A DNA stretch of 7,715 nt from an uncultured Prosthecobacter sp. (GTDB taxonomy: Bacteria; Verrucomicrobiota; Verrucomicrobiia; Verrucomicrobiales; Verrucomicrobiaceae). Below the pieces are notes generated by a model. The model was not told the DNA's origin. It searched no databases and saw only the letters and a list, made by a program, of their open reading frames with translations. Every line of letters starts with the position of its first letter. Position 1 is the first letter of the stretch. This document shows, piece by piece, positions 1 through 6,574 of the stretch. The position numbers and the translations under genes are program-made. Location of the stretch: assembly GCA_937941745.1 (NCBI GenBank), contig CALDGV010000460.1:1-7715 (forward strand), in the 5' to 3' direction.

Positions 1-96
1 GGCGGATTCAGTCCCATGGCGGTGGTGAACAAGGCTGCGTGCAGGATGATTGCTGGAAAGGCCCAGGGGCCGGACGTATGAAAAGGCCTCCCACCT

Positions 97-942
97 ATGC
101 CGACGCGACGGAAGTACCTGAACTACACCACGCCCTGGGGTGTCAGCCTGCAGCCGGTGGCCAAGGCAGGATGGTCGGCTTTTCTGATCCATGAGAGCGG
201 CTGGCAGCCGGCCCTCGAAGGCTGGAATCATGAGGGCGTGGACAGCCCGTTCTGGCGTCTCTATCACAACCCCAAGCCGGGCTGCCACCTGCGCTTCCAA
301 GGTCGTGAAATCGCCCTTGGACCCGAGTGCTTTGTGCTGATTCCCGCCAACACCATCTTCGACTGCTGCGGCCCAGTGCCAGCCTGCCATTTCTGGCTGC
401 ATTTCACGGTGACCCGGCTGGCTGGGGAGGTGGAGGAAGCGCCCGCAATCCTGCACACGACCCCGCTGCTGCAAGCCCTGGTGGAGGCAGCCATAAACAC
501 ACATGAAGAGCCAGCCGGAGAGTCCCGAAACCAGCGTCTGCACCATCAGAGCGCCGCGCTTCTGCATGCGGTCTTTGCGGAATGGGAGGTGCCCCCAGCA
601 CCTGCGCTGCCAGAGCGGCTCATGGAAGTGCTTTCGATCATCCAGCGGGCTCCGCATTCTGATCTTTCGAACCGCTTTCTCGCGGAGCGGGCCGGCATGA
701 GCCTGGAACGCTTCATCCGGGCCTTCCGGGAGCAGGTGGGAACTACCCCTGCAGCCTACGTGCTGAGTACGCGCCTGCGACTGGCGGGCGAGGCCCTCGC
801 ACTGACGGAAAAGACGATTGATCAAATCGCGGTGGAGAACGGCTTCCCCAACCGCCATTACTTCACGCGCATGTTCGCACGCCAGTTCGGCTGCGGCCCG
901 GCGGAGTTTCGGGCCCGCCAGCACCGACGAAGCGGCCTTTGA
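97..942 (+). CDS. AraC-family transcriptional regulator with N-terminal cupin-like sensor domain
   Basis: This 281-residue protein has the usual length and two-part layout of an AraC/XylS regulator. Residues about 15-110 look like a small beta-rich, cupin-like sensor domain (the stretch around WRLYHNPKPGCHLRF and FVLIPANTIFDC). Residues about 175-275 are the DNA-binding domain with two helix-turn-helix units: the first around FLAERAGMSLERFIRAFRE (about 194-212) and the second around IDQIAVENGFPNRHYFTRMF (241-260), followed by the family's typical G-x-x-PAEFR ending (267-272). The ligand cannot be read from the sequence; relatives often sense sugars or sugar derivatives. The ATG at 97 is chosen because it gives a full-length N-terminal domain; no Shine-Dalgarno sequence precedes it. 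The sufE-like gene follows 31 bp downstream on the same strand. The target may lie to the left, since a possible divergent start codon sits at 15-17. Family assignment is firm; the regulated genes are unknown. Confidence 0.93.
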   Translation: MPTRRKYLNYTTPWGVSLQPVAKAGWSAFLIHESGWQPALEGWNHEGVDSPFWRLYHNPKPGCHLRFQGREIALGPECFVLIPANTIFDCCGPVPACHFWLHFTVTRLAGEVEEAPAILHTTPLLQALVEAAINTHEEPAGESRNQRLHHQSAALLHAVFAEWEVPPAPALPERLMEVLSIIQRAPHSDLSNRFLAERAGMSLERFIRAFREQVGTTPAAYVLSTRLRLAGEALALTEKTIDQIAVENGFPNRHYFTRMFARQFGCGPAEFRARQHRRSGL

Positions 943-973
943 AACGTCTTCATGCGCCCTCAAAAACTCTGAG

Positions 974-1411
974 ATGTATCCCCCACCCCTTCAGGAACTG
1001 ATCGATTTCTTTGAGCACCTGCCCGAAGGGGAACGGCGTGAGAACCTGATTGATCTGGCAGAAGCTGCGGCAAGCTGCACTCCACAGCCGGGCCTGGATT
1101 ATGAGGTGGCGCAAGTGCGCAAAGATCCGCAGTGCTCCGACGAGGTGGGAGTGTATGTGCGCCGGGATGCGGCGGGGAAGGTGCATTTCGCCCTCAAACT
1201 GGGACCCAAGGTCCAGACACTGACGCGCGCGCTCGCGGTGATTCTCTGCCGCGGCCTGAACGGCAGCCTTCCCCAGGCCATCAAGGAGGTGCCCCAGGAC
1301 TTCGTCTCCCGGATCATCGGTGCGGATTTGGTGCGCCTGCGCAGCCAGACCGTTTATTACGTGCTCGACCGCATGAAAGAGGCGGCCGCAGCTCTGGACA
1401 GCCAGGCCTGA
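974..1411 (+). CDS. sufE: SufE-like sulfur acceptor for a cysteine desulfurase
   Basis: This 145-residue protein matches the SufE fold in length and pattern. SufE proteins accept persulfide sulfur from the cysteine desulfurase SufS and pass it to the SufBCD scaffold during Fe-S cluster assembly in the cytoplasm. Visible marks are the N-terminal helix with LPEGERRENLIDLAEA (17-32), the loop RKDPQCSDEVGVYV (49-62) whose Cys54 lines up with the sulfur-accepting cysteine, the strand KVHFALKLG (69-77), the helix TRALAVILCRGLNG (84-97) and the end RSQTVYYVLDRMK (123-135). The loop has QCSDEV where enterobacterial SufE has GCQSQVW, so it belongs to a divergent subgroup. The ATG at 974 is chosen because upstream codons in this frame run back into the AraC gene and do not look like SufE. 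No sufS, sufBCD or iscU gene is in the window, so the partner desulfurase is encoded elsewhere. Family confidence is good; exact pathway is inferred. Confidence 0.85.
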   Translation: MYPPPLQELIDFFEHLPEGERRENLIDLAEAAASCTPQPGLDYEVAQVRKDPQCSDEVGVYVRRDAAGKVHFALKLGPKVQTLTRALAVILCRGLNGSLPQAIKEVPQDFVSRIIGADLVRLRSQTVYYVLDRMKEAAAALDSQA

Positions 1412-1485
1412 GTCGAAGAACCAGCCCACCGAAGGGTTTTGGATGCATTTTCCGGCTTCTGCGCAACCATCGCGCCCCCCTCGTC

Positions 1486-3912
1486 ATGACCTTTCGTCGC
1501 CTGCTCCTCGCACCTCTTTGCGCCTTCACCCTTCCTGCCCTGGCGGTGAACTCGAAAAATGCTGGGCCAGAAAAAGTGGAGCTGAAGTTCAAGCTGCCGC
1601 CGCCTGCGCCGCTCAGCCCCGAGGAGGAGTTGAAGACGTTCAAGATCGAAAAGGGCTTCCGCATCGAGCTGGTGGCCTGCGAGCCCATGATCGAATCACC
1701 CATCGCCGTGAGCTTTGACGAGCGAGGAAGGATGTATGTCGTAGAGATGCGCGGCTACATGCATGACCTGCATGGCGCTGGCGAAAACGAGCCAACAGGC
1801 CGCATCTCACTGCTGGAAGACACCGATGGCGACGGGCGCATGGACAAGGCCACGGCGTTCCTGGACAAGCTGGTCATGCCACGTGCGGTGATGGCAGTGA
1901 ACGGAGGTGCGCTGGTGGCGGTGCCACCGAATCTTTTCTTCTGCAAAGACACCAACGGAGACGGTGTGGCGGATGTGAAGGAGGTGGTGGCAGAGGATTT
2001 CGGCACTCTCGGCGGACAGCCGGAGCACATGGCGAACTCCCCCGTCTGGGCGATGGACAACTCCATCTGGTGCGCCGGCTACGGCACGCGATTCAAGCTG
2101 CGTGGGGGCCTCTGGCAGAAAGATGCAGGCCTCGGGCGCGGCCAGTGGGGCCTCTGCCAGGACGACCACGGCAGGTTGTACTTCAACTACAACTCCGACA
2201 TGCTCCGTGCCGACCTGCTGCCAACGGAGGCTTTTGCACGGAACCCGCTGCTAAGAAACGCCACGAGCATCAATGCCAAGCTGGCTGCGGATCAGACGCT
2301 CTATCCTGCGCATCCGACTCCCGGCGTGAACCGCGGCTATGATCCCAAAAGCCTGCGTGCCGATGGCACCCTGCAAAAGCCCACCGGCACCTGTGGTGCG
2401 CTGATCTACCGTGGAGATGCCTTTCCTGCCTCCTACCGAGGCAACGCGTTTGTTCCCGAACCCTGCGCCAATCTGGTGAAGCGCTTCACCATGAGTGAAA
2501 GCGATGGGTTGCTGAAGGCCACGAATACCGCCAAGGGCACGGAGTTCCTGACCTCCACGGATGAGCGTTTTCGTCCTGTGAACGCCCACGATGGGCCGGA
2601 TGGCGCACTCTACCTGGTGGACATGTATCGCGGCATCATCCAGCACCAGAGCTTCCTCACGCACTACCTCATCGCGAACATCAAGGACCGAAAGCTCGAG
2701 ACTCCCTTCAACCAGGGCCGAATCTGGCGCATCGTGCCCGAGGGGAACAGGCCGCAGCCAGTCAAGGTGACGAAGGACGCAAAGCTTCTTTCCCATGCCA
2801 ATGGCTGGGTGCGTGACACGACGCAGCGTCTGATCGTCGAATCAGGAGATGCTTCCATCGTGCCTGCCCTGAAGGAGATGCTGAAAAGCGAGAACCCGAT
2901 CACCCGGGAACATGCGTTGTGGACACTCGACGGCCTTGCAGCCATCACACCCGACCTCGTGAAGACAGCATTGGCTGATCCCAACGAGCACGTCCGTGCC
3001 GCGGCCGTGCGTGTGGCGCCTCGCGACTACGCTTTCGAGGTCACCACCGAAGCACATCTGCGGGTGCTTGCGCACATCGCCATCAAGACGATTCAGGATG
3101 CCGAGCTTGCCAGACTGCTCGCCCAGCATGGCAGGAATACCCTTGTGCGCGAAGCTGCGCTCACCGGCCTGAGAGGCAGGGAGGCGGCATTTGCCAAAAT
3201 CCTCGCTCAAACACCTTCTGAAGGCTCCAAGGCTGTCCTGGGGGCCTTGGCTGAACTGGTCGCACTGGCCGGCAAGGCAGGACCGTTTGCCGAAATGCTC
3301 GATCTGGCCGCCAGATCACCGGAAAGTCGGGAGCCCCTTCTCAAAGGCCTCGCAAAGACCGACAGCAAGTCGAAGGCGGCGAAGCTTGTCTGGCTCGACA
3401 AGGAGCCGGAGTATCTGAAGAACCTGAAACTGACCTCCAGCCTCCGCGAACGCCTGGTCTGGCCGGGCAAACCCGGCGCACCTAAGCCACCTGAGGTCAA
3501 GCCGCTGACGGAAGCTCAGGCCGCGCTCTTTGAAAAAGGCAGGAATATCTACGCCACCCTCTGCGCAGTCTGCCATCAGCCACACGGTTTCGGCCTCGAC
3601 GGCCTGGCTCCGCCGCTGGTGGACAGTGAATGGGTTCTTGGTAGGTCCGAGGTGCTTGCCCGCATCGTCATGCATGGCCTCGCAGGCCCGATCAAAGTCA
3701 GTGGCCGCACCTACAACCTCGCCATGCCGCCGCTGCCGCAGCTCACCGACGAAGACATTGCAGGCGTGCTCACCTACATCCGCCGCGAATGGGAACACAC
3801 GGCCAGTGCCGTGGAGACCAAGGTCATCCGCCAGATTCGTGCCGAAAACCAGGGCCGCACGGCCATGTGGACGGAGGAGGAGCTGAAAAGCCTCGGCAAA
3901 AAAAAGAACTGA
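1486..3912 (+). CDS. Secreted PVC-type dehydrogenase-like protein with HEAT repeats and C-terminal cytochrome c domain
   Basis: The chosen ATG gives 808 residues and a clean signal peptide: Arg-Arg at 4-5, a hydrophobic core, and a signal peptidase I site ALA|V after residue 20. Open codons continue upstream in frame back over sufE but would bury this signal, so they are rejected. Residues about 45-425 form a beta-propeller of the kind called putative membrane-bound dehydrogenase in Pirellula and Verrucomicrobium (related to soluble glucose/sorbosone dehydrogenases); typical stretches are FDERGRMYVVEMRGYM and NAHDGPDGALYLVDMYRGII. Two calcium-loop-like segments, DTDGDGRMD (112-120) and DTNGDGVAD (155-163), lie in it. 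Residues about 431-650 are helical HEAT-like repeats. Residues about 677-765 are a class I cytochrome c domain with CAVCH (Cys693, Cys696, His697) and a likely axial Met747 in AMPPL. It probably oxidises a sugar or alcohol in the periplasm and passes electrons to its heme. Substrate and cofactor are unknown, and no carbohydrate-active gene is adjacent. Confidence 0.92.
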   Translation: MTFRRLLLAPLCAFTLPALAVNSKNAGPEKVELKFKLPPPAPLSPEEELKTFKIEKGFRIELVACEPMIESPIAVSFDERGRMYVVEMRGYMHDLHGAGENEPTGRISLLEDTDGDGRMDKATAFLDKLVMPRAVMAVNGGALVAVPPNLFFCKDTNGDGVADVKEVVAEDFGTLGGQPEHMANSPVWAMDNSIWCAGYGTRFKLRGGLWQKDAGLGRGQWGLCQDDHGRLYFNYNSDMLRADLLPTEAFARNPLLRNATSINAKLAADQTLYPAHPTPGVNRGYDPKSLRADGTLQKPTGTCGALIYRGDAFPASYRGNAFVPEPCANLVKRFTMSESDGLLKATNTAKGTEFLTSTDERFRPVNAHDGPDGALYLVDMYRGIIQHQSFLTHYLIANIKDRKLETPFNQGRIWRIVPEGNRPQPVKVTKDAKLLSHANGWVRDTTQRLIVESGDASIVPALKEMLKSENPITREHALWTLDGLAAITPDLVKTALADPNEHVRAAAVRVAPRDYAFEVTTEAHLRVLAHIAIKTIQDAELARLLAQHGRNTLVREAALTGLRGREAAFAKILAQTPSEGSKAVLGALAELVALAGKAGPFAEMLDLAARSPESREPLLKGLAKTDSKSKAAKLVWLDKEPEYLKNLKLTSSLRERLVWPGKPGAPKPPEVKPLTEAQAALFEKGRNIYATLCAVCHQPHGFGLDGLAPPLVDSEWVLGRSEVLARIVMHGLAGPIKVSGRTYNLAMPPLPQLTDEDIAGVLTYIRREWEHTASAVETKVIRQIRAENQGRTAMWTEEELKSLGKKKN
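3562..3576 (+). other. Cytochrome c heme-attachment motif CAVCH
   Basis: These codons encode Cys-Ala-Val-Cys-His (residues 693-697 of the 808-residue exported protein), the CxxCH signature for covalent heme c attachment, with His as the proximal ligand. The Met at 3724-3726 (residue 747, in AMPPL) is well placed as the distal ligand. Attachment needs the cytochrome c maturation machinery and export, which agrees with the signal peptide. Confidence 0.9.
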
Positions 3913-3939
3913 CGCCGGCGCAAGGCTCGGCGCAGCGTC
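3911..3939. terminator. Weak GC hairpin between convergent genes
   Basis: The 30-bp gap between the convergent cytochrome-domain gene and the ABC ATPase gene holds CGCCG (3913-3917) and its complement CGGCG (3928-3932) around a 10-base loop. An alternative pairing is GACGC (3911-3915) with GCGTC (3935-3939). Position between two converging stop codons suits a shared terminator, but there is no T-tract on either side, so it would be weak or factor-dependent. In GC-rich DNA such short stems also arise by chance. Confidence 0.2.
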
Positions 3940-3942
3940 CAG

Positions 3943-4656
3943 CTACCACTTGAGGCTGGTGACAGGCACGCGCTGCTCATTGCGGTGCTCCTTGATGATC
4001 TGACCATCCTTGAGGTGCAGGACTCGGTCGGCCATGCCGGCCATGTCAGCATTGTGGGTGATGACCACGACCAGGGTGCCGAGCTCACGATTGATGCGCT
4101 CCACGGCTTCGAGGACGGTGATGCCGGTGTTCACGTCGAGGGCACCCGTGGGTTCATCACAAAGCAGCACTTCAGGACGCTTGGCGATGGCCCGGGCGAT
4201 GGCCACGCGCTGCTGCTCGCCACCGCTGAGCTGGCTGGGGAAGTGATCCAGGCGGTGCTCCAGATTCACCAGCGCGAGAGCTTCCTCAGGCCTCATGGGA
4301 TCACGCGAGATGTCGGTGATCAGGGCGACGTTTTCCCGCGCCGTGAGGCTGGGGATGAGGTTGTAGAACTGGAAGACGAAGCCGACGCAGTTCCGCCGGA
4401 AGAGGGTGAGTGTGCGCTCATCCCCATCGGTGAGATCCCAGCCCTTGTAGCGCAGCCTTCCGGAAGTGGGCACATCCAAACCGCCGAGGATGTTCAGCAA
4501 CGTGGATTTGCCACTGCCGGAGGCACCCAGCAGGACCACCAGCTCACCGGCGCTGAAATCGAGGTCCACACCCTGCAGGGCGGCAACATCCACTTCACCC
4601 GTGTGATAGATTTTCCGCAGGGCGCGGGCCTCAAAAATGGTTTCAGCACCTGTCAT
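3943..4656 (-). CDS. ABC transporter ATP-binding protein, MacB/LolD type
   Basis: A 237-residue ATPase subunit that would power an inner-membrane FtsX/MacB-type permease in lipoprotein release or export of small molecules. With numbering from the ATG at 4656, Walker A is GASGSGKST (44-52), the Q-loop Gln96 lies in [10 protein letters not shown], the signature is LSGGEQ (143-148), Walker B is LLCDEP (164-169) with catalytic Glu168, and the switch His201 lies in VITHN. All catalytic elements are intact. A start five codons earlier at 4671 is possible: it is TTG and overlaps the stop of the upstream ylbF-like gene. The ATG is preferred because the extra residues (MICPC) are unlike family N-termini. 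The ylbF-like gene lies just upstream, so co-expression is likely. No permease follows; the next gene is convergent. The transported substrate is therefore unknown. Some relatives are labelled LolD, but sequence alone does not separate these subfamilies. Confidence 0.92.
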   Translation of the reverse strand: MTGAETIFEARALRKIYHTGEVDVAALQGVDLDFSAGELVVLLGASGSGKSTLLNILGGLDVPTSGRLRYKGWDLTDGDERTLTLFRRNCVGFVFQFYNLIPSLTARENVALITDISRDPMRPEEALALVNLEHRLDHFPSQLSGGEQQRVAIARAIAKRPEVLLCDEPTGALDVNTGITVLEAVERINRELGTLVVVITHNADMAGMADRVLHLKDGQIIKEHRNEQRVPVTSLKW

Positions 4657-4667
4657 GCAGGGACAGA

Positions 4668-5084
4668 TCAAGAGCAGCCGCAGCCGCCACCACCGCAGCA
4701 GCCGCCACCACCCATGACTTCATCCAGCGCAGGGACGCGGCCTTTTTCGAGGGTCTTGGTGATGAACCCATTCACAGTGTTGGCGATGCTCTGCAGGGCA
4801 TCCTGCGCGGCCATGAAGCTTTGGATGCCATCGTGGTGGTCGGCCTGATCCTGAAGGCTCTGGAAACGGGCCACATCAGAAGGCTCCAGTTCGGCACCGC
4901 TGCGATGACGCTGCTCCAGGGTGCGACCGAGGTTCATGACCTCACGATAAAGGGACACAGCCTGCTCATCCGCCAGAAAGGTTTCGGCGGCATTGCGGGC
5001 GGACTGGATTTCAGGATCGGCGGCGATGGCGGCGCACAGGGCTTCGATCTGAGCGGTGATGGCTGGGGCGATGAGGGGGGACAT
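4668..5084 (-). CDS. YlbF/YmcA-family protein with Gly/Cys-rich C-terminal tail
   Basis: This 138-residue, mostly helical protein resembles the YlbF/YmcA (Com_YlbF) family. In Bacillus subtilis, members RicF (YlbF) and RicA (YmcA) form a complex with RicT that acts on RNase Y-dependent mRNA processing and carries Fe-S clusters. Visible features are helices around [20 protein letters not shown] (9-28), a central [20 protein letters not shown] region (42-61), a linker, and a helix around [20 protein letters not shown] (90-109) that ends with [13 protein letters not shown]. The last 14 residues are glycine and cysteine (Cys129, 130, 135, 137) ending in Ser, which suggests metal or Fe-S binding. 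The ATG at 5084 is the only sensible start; no Shine-Dalgarno sequence is present. The stop abuts or overlaps the start region of the ABC ATPase gene. A role in RNA turnover is by analogy only, and no ricT or rny gene is visible. Confidence 0.75.
   Translation of the reverse strand: MSPLIAPAITAQIEALCAAIAADPEIQSARNAAETFLADEQAVSLYREVMNLGRTLEQRHRSGAELEPSDVARFQSLQDQADHHDGIQSFMAAQDALQSIANTVNGFITKTLEKGRVPALDEVMGGGGCCGGGGCGCS
4677..4712 (-). repeat. Imperfect 18-bp tandem repeat encoding the Gly-Cys tail
   Basis: Read on the minus strand, the codons for the tail of the YlbF-like protein are two adjacent 18-base units, 4712-4695 and 4694-4677. Both begin with the same 15 bases, GGTGGTGGCGGCTGC (Gly4-Cys), and differ only in the last codon (TGC in the first, GGC in the second). 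This looks like an in-frame duplication that doubled the Gly-Cys motif. Confidence 0.8.
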
Positions 5085-5104
5085 GGTGGTGCGAGGCTAT
5101 CGCC

Positions 5105-5140
5105 AAAACGGCCGATGTCGAACGGGAGGCTCCGTTTTTT
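5105..5140 (+). terminator. Hairpin with T-tract in the gap between the DUF3445 and ylbF-like genes
   Basis: AAAACGG (5105-5111) can pair perfectly with CCGTTTT (5132-5138) across a 20-base loop, and a shorter stem ACGG (5122-5125) with CCGT (5132-5135) is an alternative. A run of six T follows CCG at 5135-5140. The T-tract makes it look like an intrinsic terminator for plus-strand transcripts, though the only plus-strand sequence before it is antisense to the ylbF-like gene. For the minus-strand operon the 7-bp stem would end in TTTT and could attenuate read-through into ylbF. Its function is uncertain. Confidence 0.3.
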
Positions 5141-5141
5141 C

Positions 5142-5891
5142 TCAGGCAAGCAGGTGGCGGCAGTCGTGCAGGCCTTTGTAGCGGGCCAGCGGCTCTGGCA
5201 GGGTGCTGAGCGCACGCTGAATCCGGGCACGCACCTCGGGGACTCGGGTCACCAGGTCCAGTCGGTGACAGGTGACGCGGATGCCGAAAAGCAGGCTGCC
5301 TGACTTCGGAAGGCGGGTGAGAAATTGATGTTCGAGCCTGATCCAGGTGGTCTTGGGCTGGGAATGACGCCCCAGCCTTGGCAGGCTGCGTTTCGGGTGA
5401 TGATTCAGCTCATCATCCGCTGCGAGACCCCAGTTTTCCCTCTCCCAGGCGGAGTCAGGCTCGATTTTGGCAAGGAAGGTCCGGATTCCTGCTCCCATCT
5501 GCGTCTGCAGGCAGGGGACGGGAGCATGGACGCTGCTCATGGGCTGGCCGAGCTTGTCCGCAAGTGCCCACGAGGAGGGAAAAACAACTTCACCGGCAAT
5601 GACACGAGGCTCCTCATGCAGGTCAGGCGAGAGCAACACCCAGTCCGGTTCAGGTGCCTGGGAATGCCCGGCCATCCAGGACCGGGCTTCCCGAACAGCA
5701 TCTCCGGCTTCAGGCAGACAGCCCTGATAGTCAGCCGCCGATTCAGCCAGCCATCGGCTCCTTTCCGCAGCGAGACGGCCTTCAGAATCCCAGTCTGACC
5801 AGAACCTGCCAGCATTTCCAGGCCTGAGCCCCATGCTGAGCCGGTAGTCAGTTTCAGGGAAGAGGCGGAGCCAGTCCGGCGCATTCATCAT
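5142..5891 (-). CDS. DUF3445 protein, heme-dependent oxidative N-demethylase family
   Basis: This 249-residue protein matches the DUF3445 family, whose characterised members are alpha-subunit-like heme-dependent oxidative N-demethylases. Recognisable blocks are PSSWALADKLG (105-115), the SSVHAPVP segment with His122 (119-126), WIRLEHQFLTRLP (183-195), GSLLFGIRV (198-206) and the closing ARYKGLHDCRHLL. The N-terminal part carries the family's RLSMGLRP opening and a tryptophan-rich FWSDWD stretch. No signal peptide or membrane segment is seen, so it is probably cytoplasmic. His122 is a possible heme ligand; this is inferred from conservation, not shown. The start overlaps the upstream lolD-like stop in an ATGATGA arrangement (tandem ATGs at 5891 and 5888), and GAGGA lies immediately upstream, so translation is probably coupled. 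The substrate is unknown: neither a secondary amine pathway nor partner subunits are visible nearby. Confidence 0.82.
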   Translation of the reverse strand: MMNAPDWLRLFPETDYRLSMGLRPGNAGRFWSDWDSEGRLAAERSRWLAESAADYQGCLPEAGDAVREARSWMAGHSQAPEPDWVLLSPDLHEEPRVIAGEVVFPSSWALADKLGQPMSSVHAPVPCLQTQMGAGIRTFLAKIEPDSAWERENWGLAADDELNHHPKRSLPRLGRHSQPKTTWIRLEHQFLTRLPKSGSLLFGIRVTCHRLDLVTRVPEVRARIQRALSTLPEPLARYKGLHDCRHLLA

Positions 5892-6565
5892 TCCTCGACG
5901 AGAACGCCTTGTTTCAGGATGAGGCGCCGGTCTCCCCGCTTTGCGAGGGTTTGATCATGGGTGACAACCACCAGGGTCTTTTTCGCCTCGTCCACGATCT
6001 TGAGTAGCATGTCGATAACGCCTGCGCCCGTATTAGCATCCAGGTTGCCGGTGGGTTCGTCGGCATAGAGGATGCCTGGGTCGTTGATGAGCGCGCGAGC
6101 AATGGCCACGCGCTGCTGTTCACCTCCAGAAAGCTCGGTGGGCAGGTGGTCGAGCCGCTGACTGAGGCCGACACGATCCAGCAGTTCGCGAGCCCGGGCC
6201 TCGGCCTTGCGACCGCCGATGAGGGCAGGCAGGCAGACATTTTCCAGGGCGGTCAGCTCCGGGAGCAGAAAGTAATGCTGGAAGACAAACCCCATCGTGC
6301 GGTTGCGCATGTCCGCCCGGGCCTTGGCCGCCCCATGATAGAGGGATTTGCCATGCACAAGCACATCACCCTGGGTGGGCTTCTCCAGGCCGCCCAGAAC
6401 ATAAAGCAAGGTGGTCTTGCCTGCACCCGACTGTCCGCAAAGGAAGATTTTCTCCCCCGCTTGAACCTCCAGGTTCACCCCGCGGAGCACCGGCAGGTCA
6501 TGCCCGCCGAGGTGATAGGTGCGGTGGACATCGGTGGCGGAAAGGGGAGCGGCGGCAGGGCTCAT
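5888..6565 (-). CDS. lolD: LolD-like lipoprotein-releasing ABC ATPase
   Basis: A 225-residue ATPase subunit of the LolD/MacB/FtsE group. LolD drives LolC/LolE to release outer-membrane lipoproteins from the inner membrane; its length and compact ending fit LolD well. Motifs are all present: Walker A GQSGAGKT (44-51), Q-loop Gln96 in MGFVFQHYFLLPELTALENV, signature LSGGEQ (145-150), Walker B ILYADEP (165-171) with Glu170, the D-loop NLD (174-176), and His203 in VVTHD. The ATG at 6565 lies 9 bp after the ROK kinase stop, and the stop codon overlaps the DUF3445 start. No Shine-Dalgarno sequence is visible. No lolC/lolE permease is in the window, which is unusual because these genes are commonly adjacent. 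It differs clearly from the second ATPase at 3943-4656, so the two are not a recent duplication. LolD is the best call, but MacB-type export cannot be excluded. Confidence 0.88.
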   Translation of the reverse strand: MSPAAAPLSATDVHRTYHLGGHDLPVLRGVNLEVQAGEKIFLCGQSGAGKTTLLYVLGGLEKPTQGDVLVHGKSLYHGAAKARADMRNRTMGFVFQHYFLLPELTALENVCLPALIGGRKAEARARELLDRVGLSQRLDHLPTELSGGEQQRVAIARALINDPGILYADEPTGNLDANTGAGVIDMLLKIVDEAKKTLVVVTHDQTLAKRGDRRLILKQGVLVEE

Positions 6566-6574
6566 GCGGAGAAT

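Noticed and set aside
818..973. Upstream extension of the sufE frame into the AraC gene
   Set aside because: Those codons lie over the conserved second helix-turn-helix of the AraC protein and do not resemble SufE; the ATG at 974 gives a normal SufE length.
1132..1485. N-terminal extension of the large cytochrome-domain protein upstream of 1486
   Set aside because: It overlaps the sufE-like gene in another frame, is arginine/glycine-rich without family similarity, and would bury the clear signal peptide that starts at 1486.
1412..1485. Possible promoter or terminator in the 74-bp gap before the cytochrome-domain gene
   Set aside because: No convincing -35/-10 pair and no stable stem with a T-tract could be found by eye; only a short ATGCAT palindrome at 1443-1448, which is too common to interpret.
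1497..1545. Lipoprotein signal in the exported cytochrome-domain protein
   Set aside because: Cys12 is preceded by A-P-L, which does not fit a lipobox, and it lies inside the hydrophobic core; a signal peptidase I site ALA|V after residue 20 fits better.
3985..4848. A 287-codon plus-strand open frame opposite the ABC ATPase and ylbF-like genes
   Set aside because: Antisense shadow of an intact ABC ATPase; it ends inside the ylbF-like gene, and its proline-rich stretch is just the complement of the Gly/Cys repeat.
5537..5884. Alternative minus-strand frame of 115 codons inside the DUF3445 gene
   Set aside because: Lies wholly within a gene with conserved DUF3445 motifs in the other frame and shows no domain of its own.
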